Shown here: piece after piece, positions 51,025 through 59,303 of the stretch
Layout of the letters: each line of letters begins with the position of its first letter
Position numbering within the stretch: the stretch's first letter is position 1
From: JB111 sp049856295
GTDB taxonomy: Bacteria > Actinomycetota > Actinomycetes > Actinomycetales > Actinomycetaceae
Reading direction: 5' to 3'
Assembly: GCF_049856295.1 (NCBI RefSeq)
Contig: NZ_JBNDMZ010000001.1
Span: 1-64,000 of the forward strand
Length of the DNA: 64,000 nt
Made by a program: the position numbers and the translations under genes
The notes under the pieces: generated by a model
The model's input: only the letters and a program-made list of their open reading frames with translations
Database searches by the model: none
Told to the model about the DNA's origin: nothing

Positions 51025-52329
51025 ATGACCGCTACCCCCGACGCCGACATCCGCGCCGACGCCGACGTCCGCGAGGCCGTCCACGCCATCTGCGCCGAGG
51101 CCAAGGAGGCCGGGCGCGCGCTCGCGACCGCGACCCGCGCCACCAAGGACGCCGCCCTGGCCGCGATGGCCGACGCCCTCGTGGCCGGCTCCACCCGCAT
51201 CGTCGCCGCCAACGCCGAGGACCTCGAGCGCGGCCGCACCACCGGCATGAGCCCGGGCCTCCTCGACCGCCTCGCCCTCGACGACGCGCGCATCGCCGCG
51301 ATCGCCGACGCCCTGCGCGAGCTCGCCGCCCTGCCCGACCCGGTCGGCGAGGTCGTCCGCGGCTCCACGCTGCCCAACGGGCTGCGGCTGCGCCAGGTGC
51401 GGGTGCCGATGGGCGTCGTCGGCATGATCTACGAGGCGCGCCCCAACGTGACCGTCGACGCCGCGGGCCTCGCCGTGAAGTCCGGCAACGCCGTCGTCCT
51501 GCGCGGCGGCTCGGCCGCAGCGAGCTCGAACGAGGTAATCGTCGAGATCCTCGGCGAGGCACTGGCCTCCGTCGGCCTGCCCGCCGCGGCCGTCCGCTCG
51601 GTCGACGCCCACGGCCGCGCCGGCGCCGTCGAGCTCATGCGCGCCCGCGGCCTCGTCGACGTCCTCGTCCCACGCGGGGGAGCGGGCCTCATCCAGACGG
51701 TCGTCGCCGAGGCGTCGGTCCCCGTCATCGAGACCGGCGTCGGCAACGTCCACGTGTACGTCGACTCGAGCGCCGACCTCGCCCAGGCCGTCCCGATCAT
51801 CCTCAACTCCAAGACCCAGCGCGTGGGAGTGTGCAATGCGGCGGAGTCCCTCCTCGTCCACCGCGACGTCGCCGACGAGCTGCTGCCCGCCCTCTACGCG
51901 GCCCTCGCCGAGAAGGACGTGACGATCCACGCCGACGACGACGCCTCCCGCGCGGCCGCCGCCTGCGGGATAGCGCACGTGCCCGCCACCGAGGAGGACT
52001 GGGGGACCGAGTACCTCTCGGCGGACCTCGCCGTGCGCGTCGTCGACTCCCTCGACGAGGCGCTCGACCACATCCGCCGCTGGTCCACCGGCCACACCGA
52101 GGTCATCCTCACGCGCGACACCACCTCGGCCCACCGGTTCACCACCGAGCTCGACGCGGCCGCGCTCATCGTCAACGCCTCCTCCCGTTTCACGGACGGT
52201 GGCGAGTTCGGGCTCGGCGCGGAGATCGGCATCTCCACGCAGAAGCTGCACGCTCGCGGGCCGATGGGCCTGGGCGAGCTGACGACGACCACGTGGATCG
52301 TCGAGGGCCAGGGTCAGATCCGGGAGTAG
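51025..52329 (+). CDS. proA: Gamma-glutamyl phosphate reductase
   Basis: 434 residues. An aldehyde-dehydrogenase-fold enzyme that reduces gamma-glutamyl phosphate to the semialdehyde in proline synthesis. Signatures are MGVVGMIYEARPNVTVDAA, VVLRGGSAAASSN and the catalytic Cys270 in QRVGVCNAAESLL. The end has FTDGGEFGLGAEIGISTQKLHARGP. It is divergent from trxA and followed by two conserved genes leading to nadD. Confidence 0.96.
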   Translation: MTATPDADIRADADVREAVHAICAEAKEAGRALATATRATKDAALAAMADALVAGSTRIVAANAEDLERGRTTGMSPGLLDRLALDDARIAAIADALRELAALPDPVGEVVRGSTLPNGLRLRQVRVPMGVVGMIYEARPNVTVDAAGLAVKSGNAVVLRGGSAAASSNEVIVEILGEALASVGLPAAAVRSVDAHGRAGAVELMRARGLVDVLVPRGGAGLIQTVVAEASVPVIETGVGNVHVYVDSSADLAQAVPIILNSKTQRVGVCNAAESLLVHRDVADELLPALYAALAEKDVTIHADDDASRAAAACGIAHVPATEEDWGTEYLSADLAVRVVDSLDEALDHIRRWSTGHTEVILTRDTTSAHRFTTELDAAALIVNASSRFTDGGEFGLGAEIGISTQKLHARGPMGLGELTTTTWIVEGQGQIRE

Positions 52330-52426
52330 CTCGTCGTCGGCCCTGGGCGAATCCGACGGCCGGAGGCGCCGAGTTCCCCGTACCCTGGGGACACGCCCCA
52401 CCCGCCCGCAACGTGCAGGAGCCGCC

Positions 52427-53050
52427 ATGCCCGAGGTCGTCGAGGTCCTCCTGTGGATCACCGGCATCGGCGTGGCCACGACCGTGGTCGGCGTGGGCAG
52501 CGTCTGGTACGGCGTCCGCCGCCTCACGCGCAGCAAGGGCGTGCGCCGCCGTATCGAGCAGGGCGAGCTCAACGTCCGCGCACTCTCCTCGGACCCGACC
52601 GTGCGCGAGGTGGCCAAGCATCGGCTCGCCATGCGCCGCTCGACCGACGCGACCGAGCGCGCGCTGGCCGCCGCGAAGGAGGCCGGCCGGCCCGTCGGTG
52701 ACCTCCCGCAGGTGGCGGCCGACCTCGACCGGGCCTACCGGGAGATCGACGACGACCTGCGCGTCGTCGAGAACGAGCCCGACGCCGCCATGCGGCACCG
52801 CCTGCTCACCGACCTGCTGCCGGACATCCGCACGCACGAGCGGCTCTCCGGCGACCTGCGACGCTCGCTCCTGCACTCGCGCTCGTCGTCGACCCCCGCG
52901 CTGCAGCGCGCGGCGGACGACCTCATGCTCGAGGCACAGGCGCTCGGCGCGCTCGGCGAGGGCGAGGACCGGGGGATCGAGCGCCGGTCCGACCGCGTGC
53001 GCGAGTCCGACCGCGTGCGCCGGTCGCGCCGCCGGGCCGAGGACGACTGA
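52427..53050 (+). CDS. Membrane-anchored conserved hypothetical protein
   Basis: 207 residues. One N-terminal membrane segment (about 5-27, VEVLLWITGIGVATTVVGVG) is followed by a cytosolic helical region (30-175) and an Arg-rich tail with repeats of SDRVRESDRVRRS. I do not recognise a named domain. It overlaps the following PspA-like gene by 1 nt, so the two products may work together at the membrane. A GGAGCCGCC ribosome site precedes the ATG. Confidence 0.7.
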   Translation: MPEVVEVLLWITGIGVATTVVGVGSVWYGVRRLTRSKGVRRRIEQGELNVRALSSDPTVREVAKHRLAMRRSTDATERALAAAKEAGRPVGDLPQVAADLDRAYREIDDDLRVVENEPDAAMRHRLLTDLLPDIRTHERLSGDLRRSLLHSRSSSTPALQRAADDLMLEAQALGALGEGEDRGIERRSDRVRESDRVRRSRRRAEDD

Positions 53051-53766
53051 TGGGCGTCGGCCGCCGGATCTTCGGCATCGGCCGTGCCGAGGGGAACGAC
53101 CGTCGTCGTCGGCGTCGTGAGGCGAAGAACCCGCCGTCGGACCCGGCGACCGAGATCGCGGAGGCCGTCCGCCGCCAGCGGGCCGCCGTCGACGACGCCC
53201 GCCGGAGCGTCGGCGAGCTGACCGTCCAGCGGCGCCGCACCGAGCTCCTCCACGAGCGCGCCGCCCTCGAGGTCGAGGGGCACGAGCGTGCGGCGGCGAT
53301 CGCCGTGGACCAGGGCGACGACGCCGCTGCGCGGGCCGCGCTCGGCCGCGCCCTCGAAGCGAGCCCCGCGCGGGACCGGCTGGCCGACCAGGTCGCCGAG
53401 CTGCGGCACAAGGAGGAGGACCTGCGCGCCGGCGTGGCCCGGCTCGAGGCCCGCGTCCAGGAGGTCGAGTCGCGTCGCCGCGCGCTCGTGGCCGACCGGG
53501 AGGCGGCCCGCGCGTCGGCCACCATCGCGCAGGCGATGCGTGCCGACGTGCCCGGGTCGACGGCGGAGGCCGTCCGCTCGGCCGAGCGCGAGGTCGCCGA
53601 GCTCGAGACACGTCAGGCCGCCTACGAGGAGCTGGCGTGGACCGACTCCGGCTCGCACCAGGTCCGCGACGAGTTCGCCCGCCTGAGCCGCGAGGCCGAG
53701 ATCGAGTCCGAGCTGCGGCGGCTGCGCGGGGGAGAGCCGGGCCAGATCGGTGACGGCCGGCGCTGA
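53050..53766 (+). CDS. PspA/IM30-like coiled-coil protein
   Basis: 238 residues, almost entirely alpha-helical and charged between 35 and 235, with heptad-like Leu/Ala spacing (VAELRHKEEDLRAGVARLEA). The basic N-terminus MGVGRRIFG could bind membrane. The overall build resembles the phage-shock/Vipp1 superfamily, but identity is weak by eye. It shares an ATG/TGA overlap with the upstream membrane protein, suggesting a small membrane-maintenance pair. Confidence 0.55.
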   Translation: MGVGRRIFGIGRAEGNDRRRRRREAKNPPSDPATEIAEAVRRQRAAVDDARRSVGELTVQRRRTELLHERAALEVEGHERAAAIAVDQGDDAAARAALGRALEASPARDRLADQVAELRHKEEDLRAGVARLEARVQEVESRRRALVADREAARASATIAQAMRADVPGSTAEAVRSAEREVAELETRQAAYEELAWTDSGSHQVRDEFARLSREAEIESELRRLRGGEPGQIGDGRR

Positions 53767-53826
53767 GTCGCGCGGTGCCCCGCTCGTGCGACACTGGCCC
53801 CCGAACTCGACCGAAGGAGACCACCG

Positions 53827-53982
53827 ATGGCCAGCTCGCTGGTGAACATGTCCGCCCACACCGCGGCGGAGCCGATGGCGACGGAGCTCAACGCCTACGT
53901 CGGCGGCGCGATCATGCTCGCGATCCTGCTCATGCTCCTGCTGCTCACCTGGGCGTTCCGATCCGTCAGGACGCGCCACTGA
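53827..53982 (+). CDS. Small single-span membrane protein (51 aa)
   Basis: ATG 53827 is preceded by GAAGGAGA, a strong ribosome site. The 51 residues contain one hydrophobic segment (about 25-44, VGGAIMLAILLMLLLLTWAF) followed by the basic end RSVRTRH, so the C-terminus should face the cytosol. The stop is 1 nt before nadD's GTG, indicating co-translation. Function unknown; such short proteins often tune a membrane complex. Confidence 0.7.
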   Translation: MASSLVNMSAHTAAEPMATELNAYVGGAIMLAILLMLLLLTWAFRSVRTRH

Positions 53983-53983
53983 C

Positions 53984-54607
53984 GTGAACGCCCGCTCCCA
54001 CCGGGGACGCCGACGCCGCGTCGGCCTCATGGGCGGAACGTTCGACCCGATCCACCACGGCCACCTCGTCGCCGCATCGGAGGTCCAGCACCTCCTCGGC
54101 CTCGACGAGGTGCTCTTCGTGCCCACCGGCGTCCAGCCGTTCAAGAGGGACCGCAAGGTCACCGAGGCCGAGCACCGCTACCTCATGACCAACATCGCGA
54201 CGGCGTCGAACCCGCGCTTCACGGTCTCGCGCGTGGACATCGACCGCGGCGGCGACACGTACACGATCGACACGCTGCGCGACATCCAGGCGCAGATGCC
54301 CGACGCCGAGCTGTTCTTCATCACCGGCGCCGACGCCCTGTCCCAGATCCTCGCCTGGAAGGACGCCGACGAGCTGTGGGACCTCGCCACGTTCGTCGGT
54401 GTCACCCGGCCCGGCCACGACCTCGTGGCCGAGGGCCTGCCCGAGGACCGGGTCAAGCTTCAGGAGGTTCCCGCCATGGCCATCAGCTCCACCGACTGCC
54501 GGCTGCGCGTGCAGGAGGGCAAGCCCGTCTGGTACCTCGTGCCGGACGGCGTGGTGCAGTACATCGCCAAGCACCGCCTGTACATCGACCCGGCGACGGT
54601 GGCGTGA
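53984..54607 (+). CDS. nadD: Nicotinate-nucleotide adenylyltransferase
   Basis: 207 residues from GTG 53984. The nucleotidyl-transferase signature GGTFDPIHHGHLVAASE begins at residue 17 (HHGH at 24-27). FITGADALSQI and the ISSTDCRLRV (ISSTxIR-like) motif are present. It converts nicotinate mononucleotide to deamido-NAD. nadD-(membrane protein)-rsfS-gpgP is a conserved actinobacterial order. It overlaps the next gene by 1 nt. Confidence 0.95.
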   Translation: MNARSHRGRRRRVGLMGGTFDPIHHGHLVAASEVQHLLGLDEVLFVPTGVQPFKRDRKVTEAEHRYLMTNIATASNPRFTVSRVDIDRGGDTYTIDTLRDIQAQMPDAELFFITGADALSQILAWKDADELWDLATFVGVTRPGHDLVAEGLPEDRVKLQEVPAMAISSTDCRLRVQEGKPVWYLVPDGVVQYIAKHRLYIDPATVA

Positions 54608-55524
54608 TGGGCGAGCAGCCGGTCACCCGACGGTCGCTTCGCGAGCAGGCGGCCCGTGACGCCGCCCGGATGGCCGACGACGCGCGCCGCGACGTCGCCG
54701 CCGAGCGCGGCGGCAGTCCGGAGGACCGCGCGCGGGCCGCGCTGGAGGGCACTCCGCCGCCCGCCCCCTCGGCGGGCGACGTGCGGCGGGCCGACGGCCC
54801 GCCCGCGGCAGGGGAGCCGATCGGCGCGGGCGAGCCAACCGACGCACGCAAGCCGTATGGCGCAGGGGAGCCGACCGTCGCAGGGGAGCCGACCGGCGTA
54901 GGCGACCCGTCAGTGGAGGACGCGGGCCTCGAGGACACGCGCGCGCACGAGGCCACCTGGGAGCCCGGGCAGGGCTCGGCGGCCGTGGCCGGTCCGGCCG
55001 CAGGGTCGCAGGTGAGCGAGGTCCGGCCGGCCGACAGCTCGAGCGCGACCGACCTGCCCGCGACGTCGGGACCCGAGGGCACCTCCGTGCGCCCCTTCGC
55101 CGCCGTGCCCGCCGCACCCCCGGGCCCGACCGACGACGACCGCGCGCCGTCCGGGCCGACGAGCGACGGCGCCGCACCCCCGCCGCCCGCACCCGAGGAC
55201 GAGGAGGCCGCGACGGCGGTCCGTCCCGCGGCAGCCGGGGGCGGCACGCGTGACGCGGAGTCGGACGATCCCGCGCGGGACGCGGCGAACGACGACCAGC
55301 ACGACGACGAAGGGACCCCGGTGGCCACGACGACCCAGCGCGGACGTGCGGCCGGCACCGGCCACCGCAACGCGAAGGCACCCTCGGGCCCGGCGGGCCG
55401 GAAGCCCGGCAAGCGCCCCACCCGGCCGGTCCGGTGGTGGCGCGGCCTGGCCATCGTCGTGCTGCTCGCGGCGATCTTCTTCGGAGTCGGCGCCGCGGTC
55501 GGGCTCTACCTCTTCGGCCGCTGA
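54607..55524 (+). CDS. Disordered protein with C-terminal membrane anchor
   Basis: 305 residues. It starts MGEQPVTRRSLREQAARDAAR (an SRE-like basic helix). About 220 residues of Pro/Ala/Gly/Asp low-complexity sequence with short GEPTxAGEP repeats follow. A basic patch precedes one C-terminal membrane segment (about 281-302, GLAIVVLLAAIFFGVGAAVG). The N-terminus is thus cytosolic and the tail is anchored. Proteins of this architecture sit between nadD and rsfS in many Micrococcales; function unknown. Confidence 0.7.
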   Translation: MGEQPVTRRSLREQAARDAARMADDARRDVAAERGGSPEDRARAALEGTPPPAPSAGDVRRADGPPAAGEPIGAGEPTDARKPYGAGEPTVAGEPTGVGDPSVEDAGLEDTRAHEATWEPGQGSAAVAGPAAGSQVSEVRPADSSSATDLPATSGPEGTSVRPFAAVPAAPPGPTDDDRAPSGPTSDGAAPPPPAPEDEEAATAVRPAAAGGGTRDAESDDPARDAANDDQHDDEGTPVATTTQRGRAAGTGHRNAKAPSGPAGRKPGKRPTRPVRWWRGLAIVVLLAAIFFGVGAAVGLYLFGR

Positions 55525-55573
55525 TCGCCAGCCCGTAGGATCGGGGCCACCTGTTCCCGAACCGAGGAGTTCC

Positions 55574-56011
55574 GTGGCCGCCGACGAGCGATCCCGCCAC
55601 CTGGCGAACGTGGCGGCGCGTGCCGCCGCAGCGAAGAAGGCGGAGGAGATCATCGCGCTCGACGTCTCCGAGCGCCTCGTCCTCACCGATGTCTTCCTCG
55701 TCGCGTCCGGCTCGAACGAGCGCCAGGTGCGCGCGATCGTCGACGCGATCGAGGAGGCCCTGGCCGCCGAGGGGGCGAAGCCGGTGCGGACCGAGGGCCT
55801 GACCGAGTCGCGCTGGGTGCTCGTCGACTACAACGACGTCATCGTGCACGTCCAGCACGCGGAGGACCGGCAGTTCTACGCGCTCGAGCGGCTGTGGGGC
55901 GACTGCCCGGTCGTCGCCGTCGACGTCGAGGACGTCGTCGTGGACGAGTCGGTGCCCGGCACCGAGGACGAGGCCCCGTACCGGGCGACCGGGCTGCAGG
56001 CCGACCTGTGA
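55574..56011 (+). CDS. rsfS: Ribosomal silencing factor RsfS
   Basis: 145 residues from GTG 55574, with AGGAG upstream. Iojap/RsfS signatures are ALDVSERLVLTDVFLVASG and EGLTESRWVLVDYNDVIVHV. It binds L14 (uL14) and blocks subunit joining under nutrient limitation. Its last bases overlap the GTG of the next gene by 4 nt. Confidence 0.95.
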   Translation: MAADERSRHLANVAARAAAAKKAEEIIALDVSERLVLTDVFLVASGSNERQVRAIVDAIEEALAAEGAKPVRTEGLTESRWVLVDYNDVIVHVQHAEDRQFYALERLWGDCPVVAVDVEDVVVDESVPGTEDEAPYRATGLQADL

Positions 56012-56748
56012 CGGCACGCGCCCTCGTCCTCCTGCGGCACGGGCAGACCGACTACAACCACGCGATGCGGATGCAGGGCCAGATCGACATCCCGCTCAAC
56101 GACACCGGCCGCGAGCAGGCCGAGCGGGCGTCGGAGGTCCTCGGCGGCACCGACCTCTCGCGGATCATCAGCTCCGACCTCTCCCGCGCGCACGAGACGG
56201 CGCGGATCCTCGGGAGCGTGGCCGAGCTCGAGGTCACCACCGACGAGCGGTTCCGCGAGCGCGGCTTCGGCCTGTGGGAGGGGCACACGCACGCCGAGCT
56301 CAAGGAGGGCTGGCCCGAGGAGTTCGCCGTGTGGCGTGCGGGCAAGGACCCGGACGGCATCGGGGTCGAGTCGCGGGCAGCGGCGGGGGAGCGGGTCGGC
56401 CGCGCGCTGCTCGACGTCGCCGAGGCGGCCGACGACGAGGAGATCGTCGCCGTCGTCGCGCACGGTGCCGCGATCACCCTCGGCATCGCCTACGTCCTCG
56501 GGATGGGTGCGCACTCGCACTGGCTCGGCGGGATGGGGAACTGCCACTGGTCGGTGCTCGGGCAGAACCCCGGGCGCGAGCCCGCGTGGCGGCTCAGCGT
56601 GCACAACATCGGGGTCGACCTCGTGCCCCGGCCCCACCGCACGATCCTCGACCGGGCCGCCGAGTCGACGGACCACGGCGACCAGCAGGTCACCGGCGCA
56701 TCGGGGCGGCCCACGCAGGCCGACCAGACCGGGGTCCCCGAGCGCTGA
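56008..56748 (+). CDS. gpgP: Histidine phosphatase, probable glucosyl-3-phosphoglycerate phosphatase
   Basis: 246 residues. The phosphohistidine motif is RHG (Arg10-Gly12) in LVLLRHGQTDYNHAMRMQGQ. Further catalytic residues are in SSDLSRAHETA, ERGFGLWEG and VVAHGAAI. Position directly after rsfS matches the mycobacterial GpgP gene (Rv2419c), which dephosphorylates glucosyl-3-phosphoglycerate in methylglucose-lipopolysaccharide synthesis. By sequence alone it could also be a generic phosphoglycerate-mutase-like phosphatase. The C-terminal 30 residues are an unconserved tail. Confidence 0.8.
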   Translation: MTARALVLLRHGQTDYNHAMRMQGQIDIPLNDTGREQAERASEVLGGTDLSRIISSDLSRAHETARILGSVAELEVTTDERFRERGFGLWEGHTHAELKEGWPEEFAVWRAGKDPDGIGVESRAAAGERVGRALLDVAEAADDEEIVAVVAHGAAITLGIAYVLGMGAHSHWLGGMGNCHWSVLGQNPGREPAWRLSVHNIGVDLVPRPHRTILDRAAESTDHGDQQVTGASGRPTQADQTGVPER

Positions 56749-56755
56749 ACGACGA

Positions 56756-56789
56756 CGGGCCCCGGCCGACGGGAGTCGACCGGGGCCCG
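56756..56789. terminator. Terminator between convergent gpgP and SDR genes
   Basis: CGGGCCCCGG (56756-56765) pairs with CCGGGGCCCG (56780-56789). A few further inner pairs are possible. It starts 8 nt after gpgP. Confidence 0.7.
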
Positions 56790-56805
56790 ACATCAGGGCC
56801 GGGCG

Positions 56806-57546
56806 TCAGCCGGCGGTGCGTGCCCCGTCGATGACCCAGAGCTGGCCCGACACGTGCGAGGCCTCCTCGCTCGCGAGGAACGCCGCGACGTTCGCCATCT
56901 CGGACGCCTCGCCGACCCGCCCCTGCGGGACCTGGGCCGCGAGCGTCGCGTTGAGCTCGTCACCCAGCCCGTCCAGCCACGGGGTGCGCGTGACGCCCGG
57001 GCCGATCGCGTTGACCCGGATGTTCTTGTCCGCGTACTCCAGCGCGGCGGTCTTCGTCATCATGACGATCGCGCCCTTGGACGTGATGTAGGCGGCGGCC
57101 GACGGGGTCGCGAGGACGCCGCCGATCGAGGCCGTGTTGACGATGGAGCCGCCGCCGCGCTCGAGCATGAGGCGCAGACCGACCTGCTGGACCCGGAAGA
57201 ACTGCCGGACGTTGATGCGCAGGACGCGGTCGAAGTCCTCCATCGGGTACTCGTGCGAGAGCAGCGCGGGCCCGTTGACGCCGACGTTGTTGGCCAGGAC
57301 GTCGATGCCGCCGTGCGTCTCGCGCAGGTAGCTCTCCAGCGCGTCGATCGCGGCGTCGTCGTCGACGTCGAGCTGGTAGGGGACCGCGAGGTCGCCGAGG
57401 CGCTCCGCGACCTCGTCCTGGCGCCCGCTGACGTCCGCCACGACGACCGAGGCGCCCTCCGCGACGAACTTCGTGGCGATCGCCTCGCCGATGCCGGAAC
57501 CCGCGCCCGTGACGAGTGCCGTCCTGCCCTCGAGCCTGCCGTTCAT
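56806..57546 (-). CDS. Short-chain dehydrogenase/reductase
   Basis: 246 residues, a classical SDR. The cofactor motif is TGAGSGIG (13-20). NNVGVNG replaces the usual NNAG. Catalytic residues are Ser140, Tyr153 and Lys157 (AAYITSKGA). The end GQLWVIDGARTAG is typical of 3-oxoacyl-ACP-reductase-like and alcohol-oxidising members. Asp38 after VVVAD suggests NAD preference. The substrate is unknown. It is a single gene convergent with gpgP. Confidence 0.9.
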   Translation of the reverse strand: MNGRLEGRTALVTGAGSGIGEAIATKFVAEGASVVVADVSGRQDEVAERLGDLAVPYQLDVDDDAAIDALESYLRETHGGIDVLANNVGVNGPALLSHEYPMEDFDRVLRINVRQFFRVQQVGLRLMLERGGGSIVNTASIGGVLATPSAAAYITSKGAIVMMTKTAALEYADKNIRVNAIGPGVTRTPWLDGLGDELNATLAAQVPQGRVGEASEMANVAAFLASEEASHVSGQLWVIDGARTAG

Positions 57547-57697
57547 GCCCTCTCTCCTCTCGTCGACCCCCTACGGGAACCGTATGACGCGGACGAGGCC
57601 GTCTCCTGGGCCGTCGGTCCCGGTCGGCGGGCGGAGTTCCGGCGGCCGGGCGGTGGCTGAGCGTGCTGGGAATCACGCGGGCGAGGGGCCGCTGAGA

Positions 57698-57728
57698 TTG
57701 GCATGGTGAAGCGGAGGTGACGTAGAGT
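57698..57728 (+). promoter_or_regulatory. Putative promoter of tRNA-Ala
   Basis: TTGGCA (57698-57703), a 19-nt spacer and TAGAGT (57723-57728) end 22 nt before the tRNA. This is a reasonable housekeeping-sigma promoter. Confidence 0.5.
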
Positions 57729-57750
57729 CGTCCTCGCCCTTCGGGGCAGC

Positions 57751-57823
57751 GGGGCTATGGCGCAGTTGGTAGCGCGCTTCCATGGCATGGAAGAGGTCCG
57801 GGGTTCGAATCCCCGTAGCTCCA
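57751..57823 (+). tRNA. tRNA-Ala (anticodon GGC)
   Basis: 73-nt cloverleaf. The acceptor stem is GGGGCTA/TAGCTCC (one G-T pair), and the anticodon arm is CTTCC-ATGGCAT-GGAAG giving GGC. The T arm contains GGTTCGAATCC. CCA is not encoded. It marks the left edge of a stretch of non-core genes, but I found no repeated copy of its 3' end that would show an integrated element. Confidence 0.96.
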
Positions 57824-57849
57824 CCCCTGTGATGTCCCAGGACATCGTG

Positions 57850-57889
57850 AACGGCTGAACCCCCGGTGACGGGGGTTCAGCCGTTTTTT
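57850..57889 (+). terminator. Canonical intrinsic terminator of tRNA-Ala
   Basis: A 15-bp perfect stem (57850-57864 with 57871-57885) ends in six T (57884-57889). It is the only hairpin noted in the window with a proper U-tract. Confidence 0.9.
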
Positions 57890-58040
57890 CGATGGTATGT
57901 GTACGGGCCGCGGATCTATCGGCCAGAGATGGTCAACGACGGCGCCGTGGTCGTCGAGCATCGGGCGTCGGGGCCTATCGTGTGGCCACGACCGGTGCAG
58001 ACGGAGAACGAGGCTCGACAATGTGTAGGGGGTGGGGCGT

Positions 58041-58457
58041 ATGCCACGGGACGACGACGAACAGCAAGACTCCTTGATCCGACCTCTTGAGCCGCCGAGG
58101 GATTTCGACTCGCCGCTCCACAGTCAGGGCGCACTGGTGCTCGGTGCCGGTCGCCTGGCGTTCGTGTCCGGGCAGGTCGGCGTCCGGCCCGATGCCACGA
58201 TCGGAGCGGACCTGGCGGAGCAGACGTTCATCGCGTTCGAGAACGTCGCCCGGGTACTGGCCGAGGCGGATCTCGGCATGACCGACGTGGCGTCGCTGAG
58301 GATCTACCTCACCTCGCACGACGCGATCCCGACCTTCACGGAGACGGCGAGAGGGTGTCTCGGTGGGCACCGGCCGGCGTCGACGCTCCTCGTCGTCGAG
58401 CACCTGGCGAGTCCTGCGCTGCTGGTCCAGGTCGAGGCGGTCGCGGCCGGCCGTTGA
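58041..58457 (+). CDS. RidA-family protein
   Basis: 138 residues from ATG 58041 after AGGGGG. RidA/YjgF fold features are FVSGQVGVRPDATIGADLAEQ, the middle helix with NVARVLAEA, and the substrate-binding Arg in GHRPASTLLVVEHLASPALLVQVEAVA. RidA proteins hydrolyse reactive enamines/imines from PLP enzymes; paralogues bind other small molecules. The N-terminal 20 residues (acidic, Arg/Pro) are extra. It stands alone between tRNA-Ala and the minus-strand hydrolase. Confidence 0.85.
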   Translation: MPRDDDEQQDSLIRPLEPPRDFDSPLHSQGALVLGAGRLAFVSGQVGVRPDATIGADLAEQTFIAFENVARVLAEADLGMTDVASLRIYLTSHDAIPTFTETARGCLGGHRPASTLLVVEHLASPALLVQVEAVAAGR

Positions 58458-58502
58458 GCGCCCACCGACCCGCCACACGCCCGTGCCGCTGGGCGTCGAT
58501 CA

Positions 58503-59303
58503 TCACCCATCCCCGGGGCCGGCCGGTCGCCCGACCTCGCGGACGGCGTCCGCGACGGCATCGAACTCCCGCCGCAGGATCCTGGCGTGGTTGGTGGGAA
58601 CCGTCGCGCTGACGCGAATGTTCGGCCTGCGGTCGAGGACCGGCTCGAGCGTGGCTCGCACCTTCGCCATCTCCGCGTCGTCCGTGCCGAGGTGTCCGCC
58701 GGTCGCGACGACGTACCGGACGGGCGCCTCGATGCTGTCGAGCACGGACTCGAGCGTGCCCAGCAGCTCGTTGACCTCGATGTTGACCTCGGCGTGCTGT
58801 GCCGCACTCATGCGCGCGGCCAGACCCATCCGGCTCGCGACCGGGAGGATCCATCGCATGCGGTGGAACAGCCGACGGAGTCGGGCGCGCGCCTCGTCGT
58901 CGATCCAGTCGTAGGGCATGGCGCCGTCGACGGCGACCACCCCGAGGGTGCGGTCCGGGTGCCGACGGGCCCAGTGCACGGCCAGTGTCGCGCCGTAGGA
59001 CCAGCCGGCTAGCACGGGGCGTTCCACGTCCGCCGCGTCGAGCACGACCTCGATGTCGCGCAGGCACGCCTCGAAGGAGTAGTCGACGGATCGCCGGGAG
59101 CGTCCTCGCGCCCGTTCGTCGAAGCGGACGTGCCGCCAGTCGGCGGTTCCGAGATCGGCGACCACGCTGTCCCAGTGCCGCAGGTCGGCGTATGCGCCGT
59201 TGAGGTAGACGACGGGTGTGCCGGGCCCGCCGGTGTCATTGGTGAACAGGGCGGTGTCGTCGACCGGGACCATGCCGGTCCAGGGACTGTGCAGGTGTGT
59301 CAT
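58503..59303 (-). CDS. Alpha/beta-fold hydrolase
   Basis: 266 residues from ATG 59303, overlapping the upstream gene's stop by 4 nt. The nucleophile elbow is GWSYGA (Ser102), the catalytic His is probably His239 in PTNHARI, and the oxyanion segment is VVYLNGAYAD. DERARGRS resembles the DxRGxGxS strand of epoxide-hydrolase/esterase-like enzymes. It is the last gene of a three-gene operon with two membrane proteins; all three are probably under the divergent TetR gene. Confidence 0.85.
   Translation of the reverse strand: MTHLHSPWTGMVPVDDTALFTNDTGGPGTPVVYLNGAYADLRHWDSVVADLGTADWRHVRFDERARGRSRRSVDYSFEACLRDIEVVLDAADVERPVLAGWSYGATLAVHWARRHPDRTLGVVAVDGAMPYDWIDDEARARLRRLFHRMRWILPVASRMGLAARMSAAQHAEVNIEVNELLGTLESVLDSIEAPVRYVVATGGHLGTDDAEMAKVRATLEPVLDRRPNIRVSATVPTNHARILRREFDAVADAVREVGRPAGPGDG

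Noticed and set aside
57751..57823. tRNA-Ala as the attachment site of an integrated island covering 57.8-64 kb
   Set aside because: No integrase, no second copy of the tRNA 3' end and no clear composition shift were seen inside the window.
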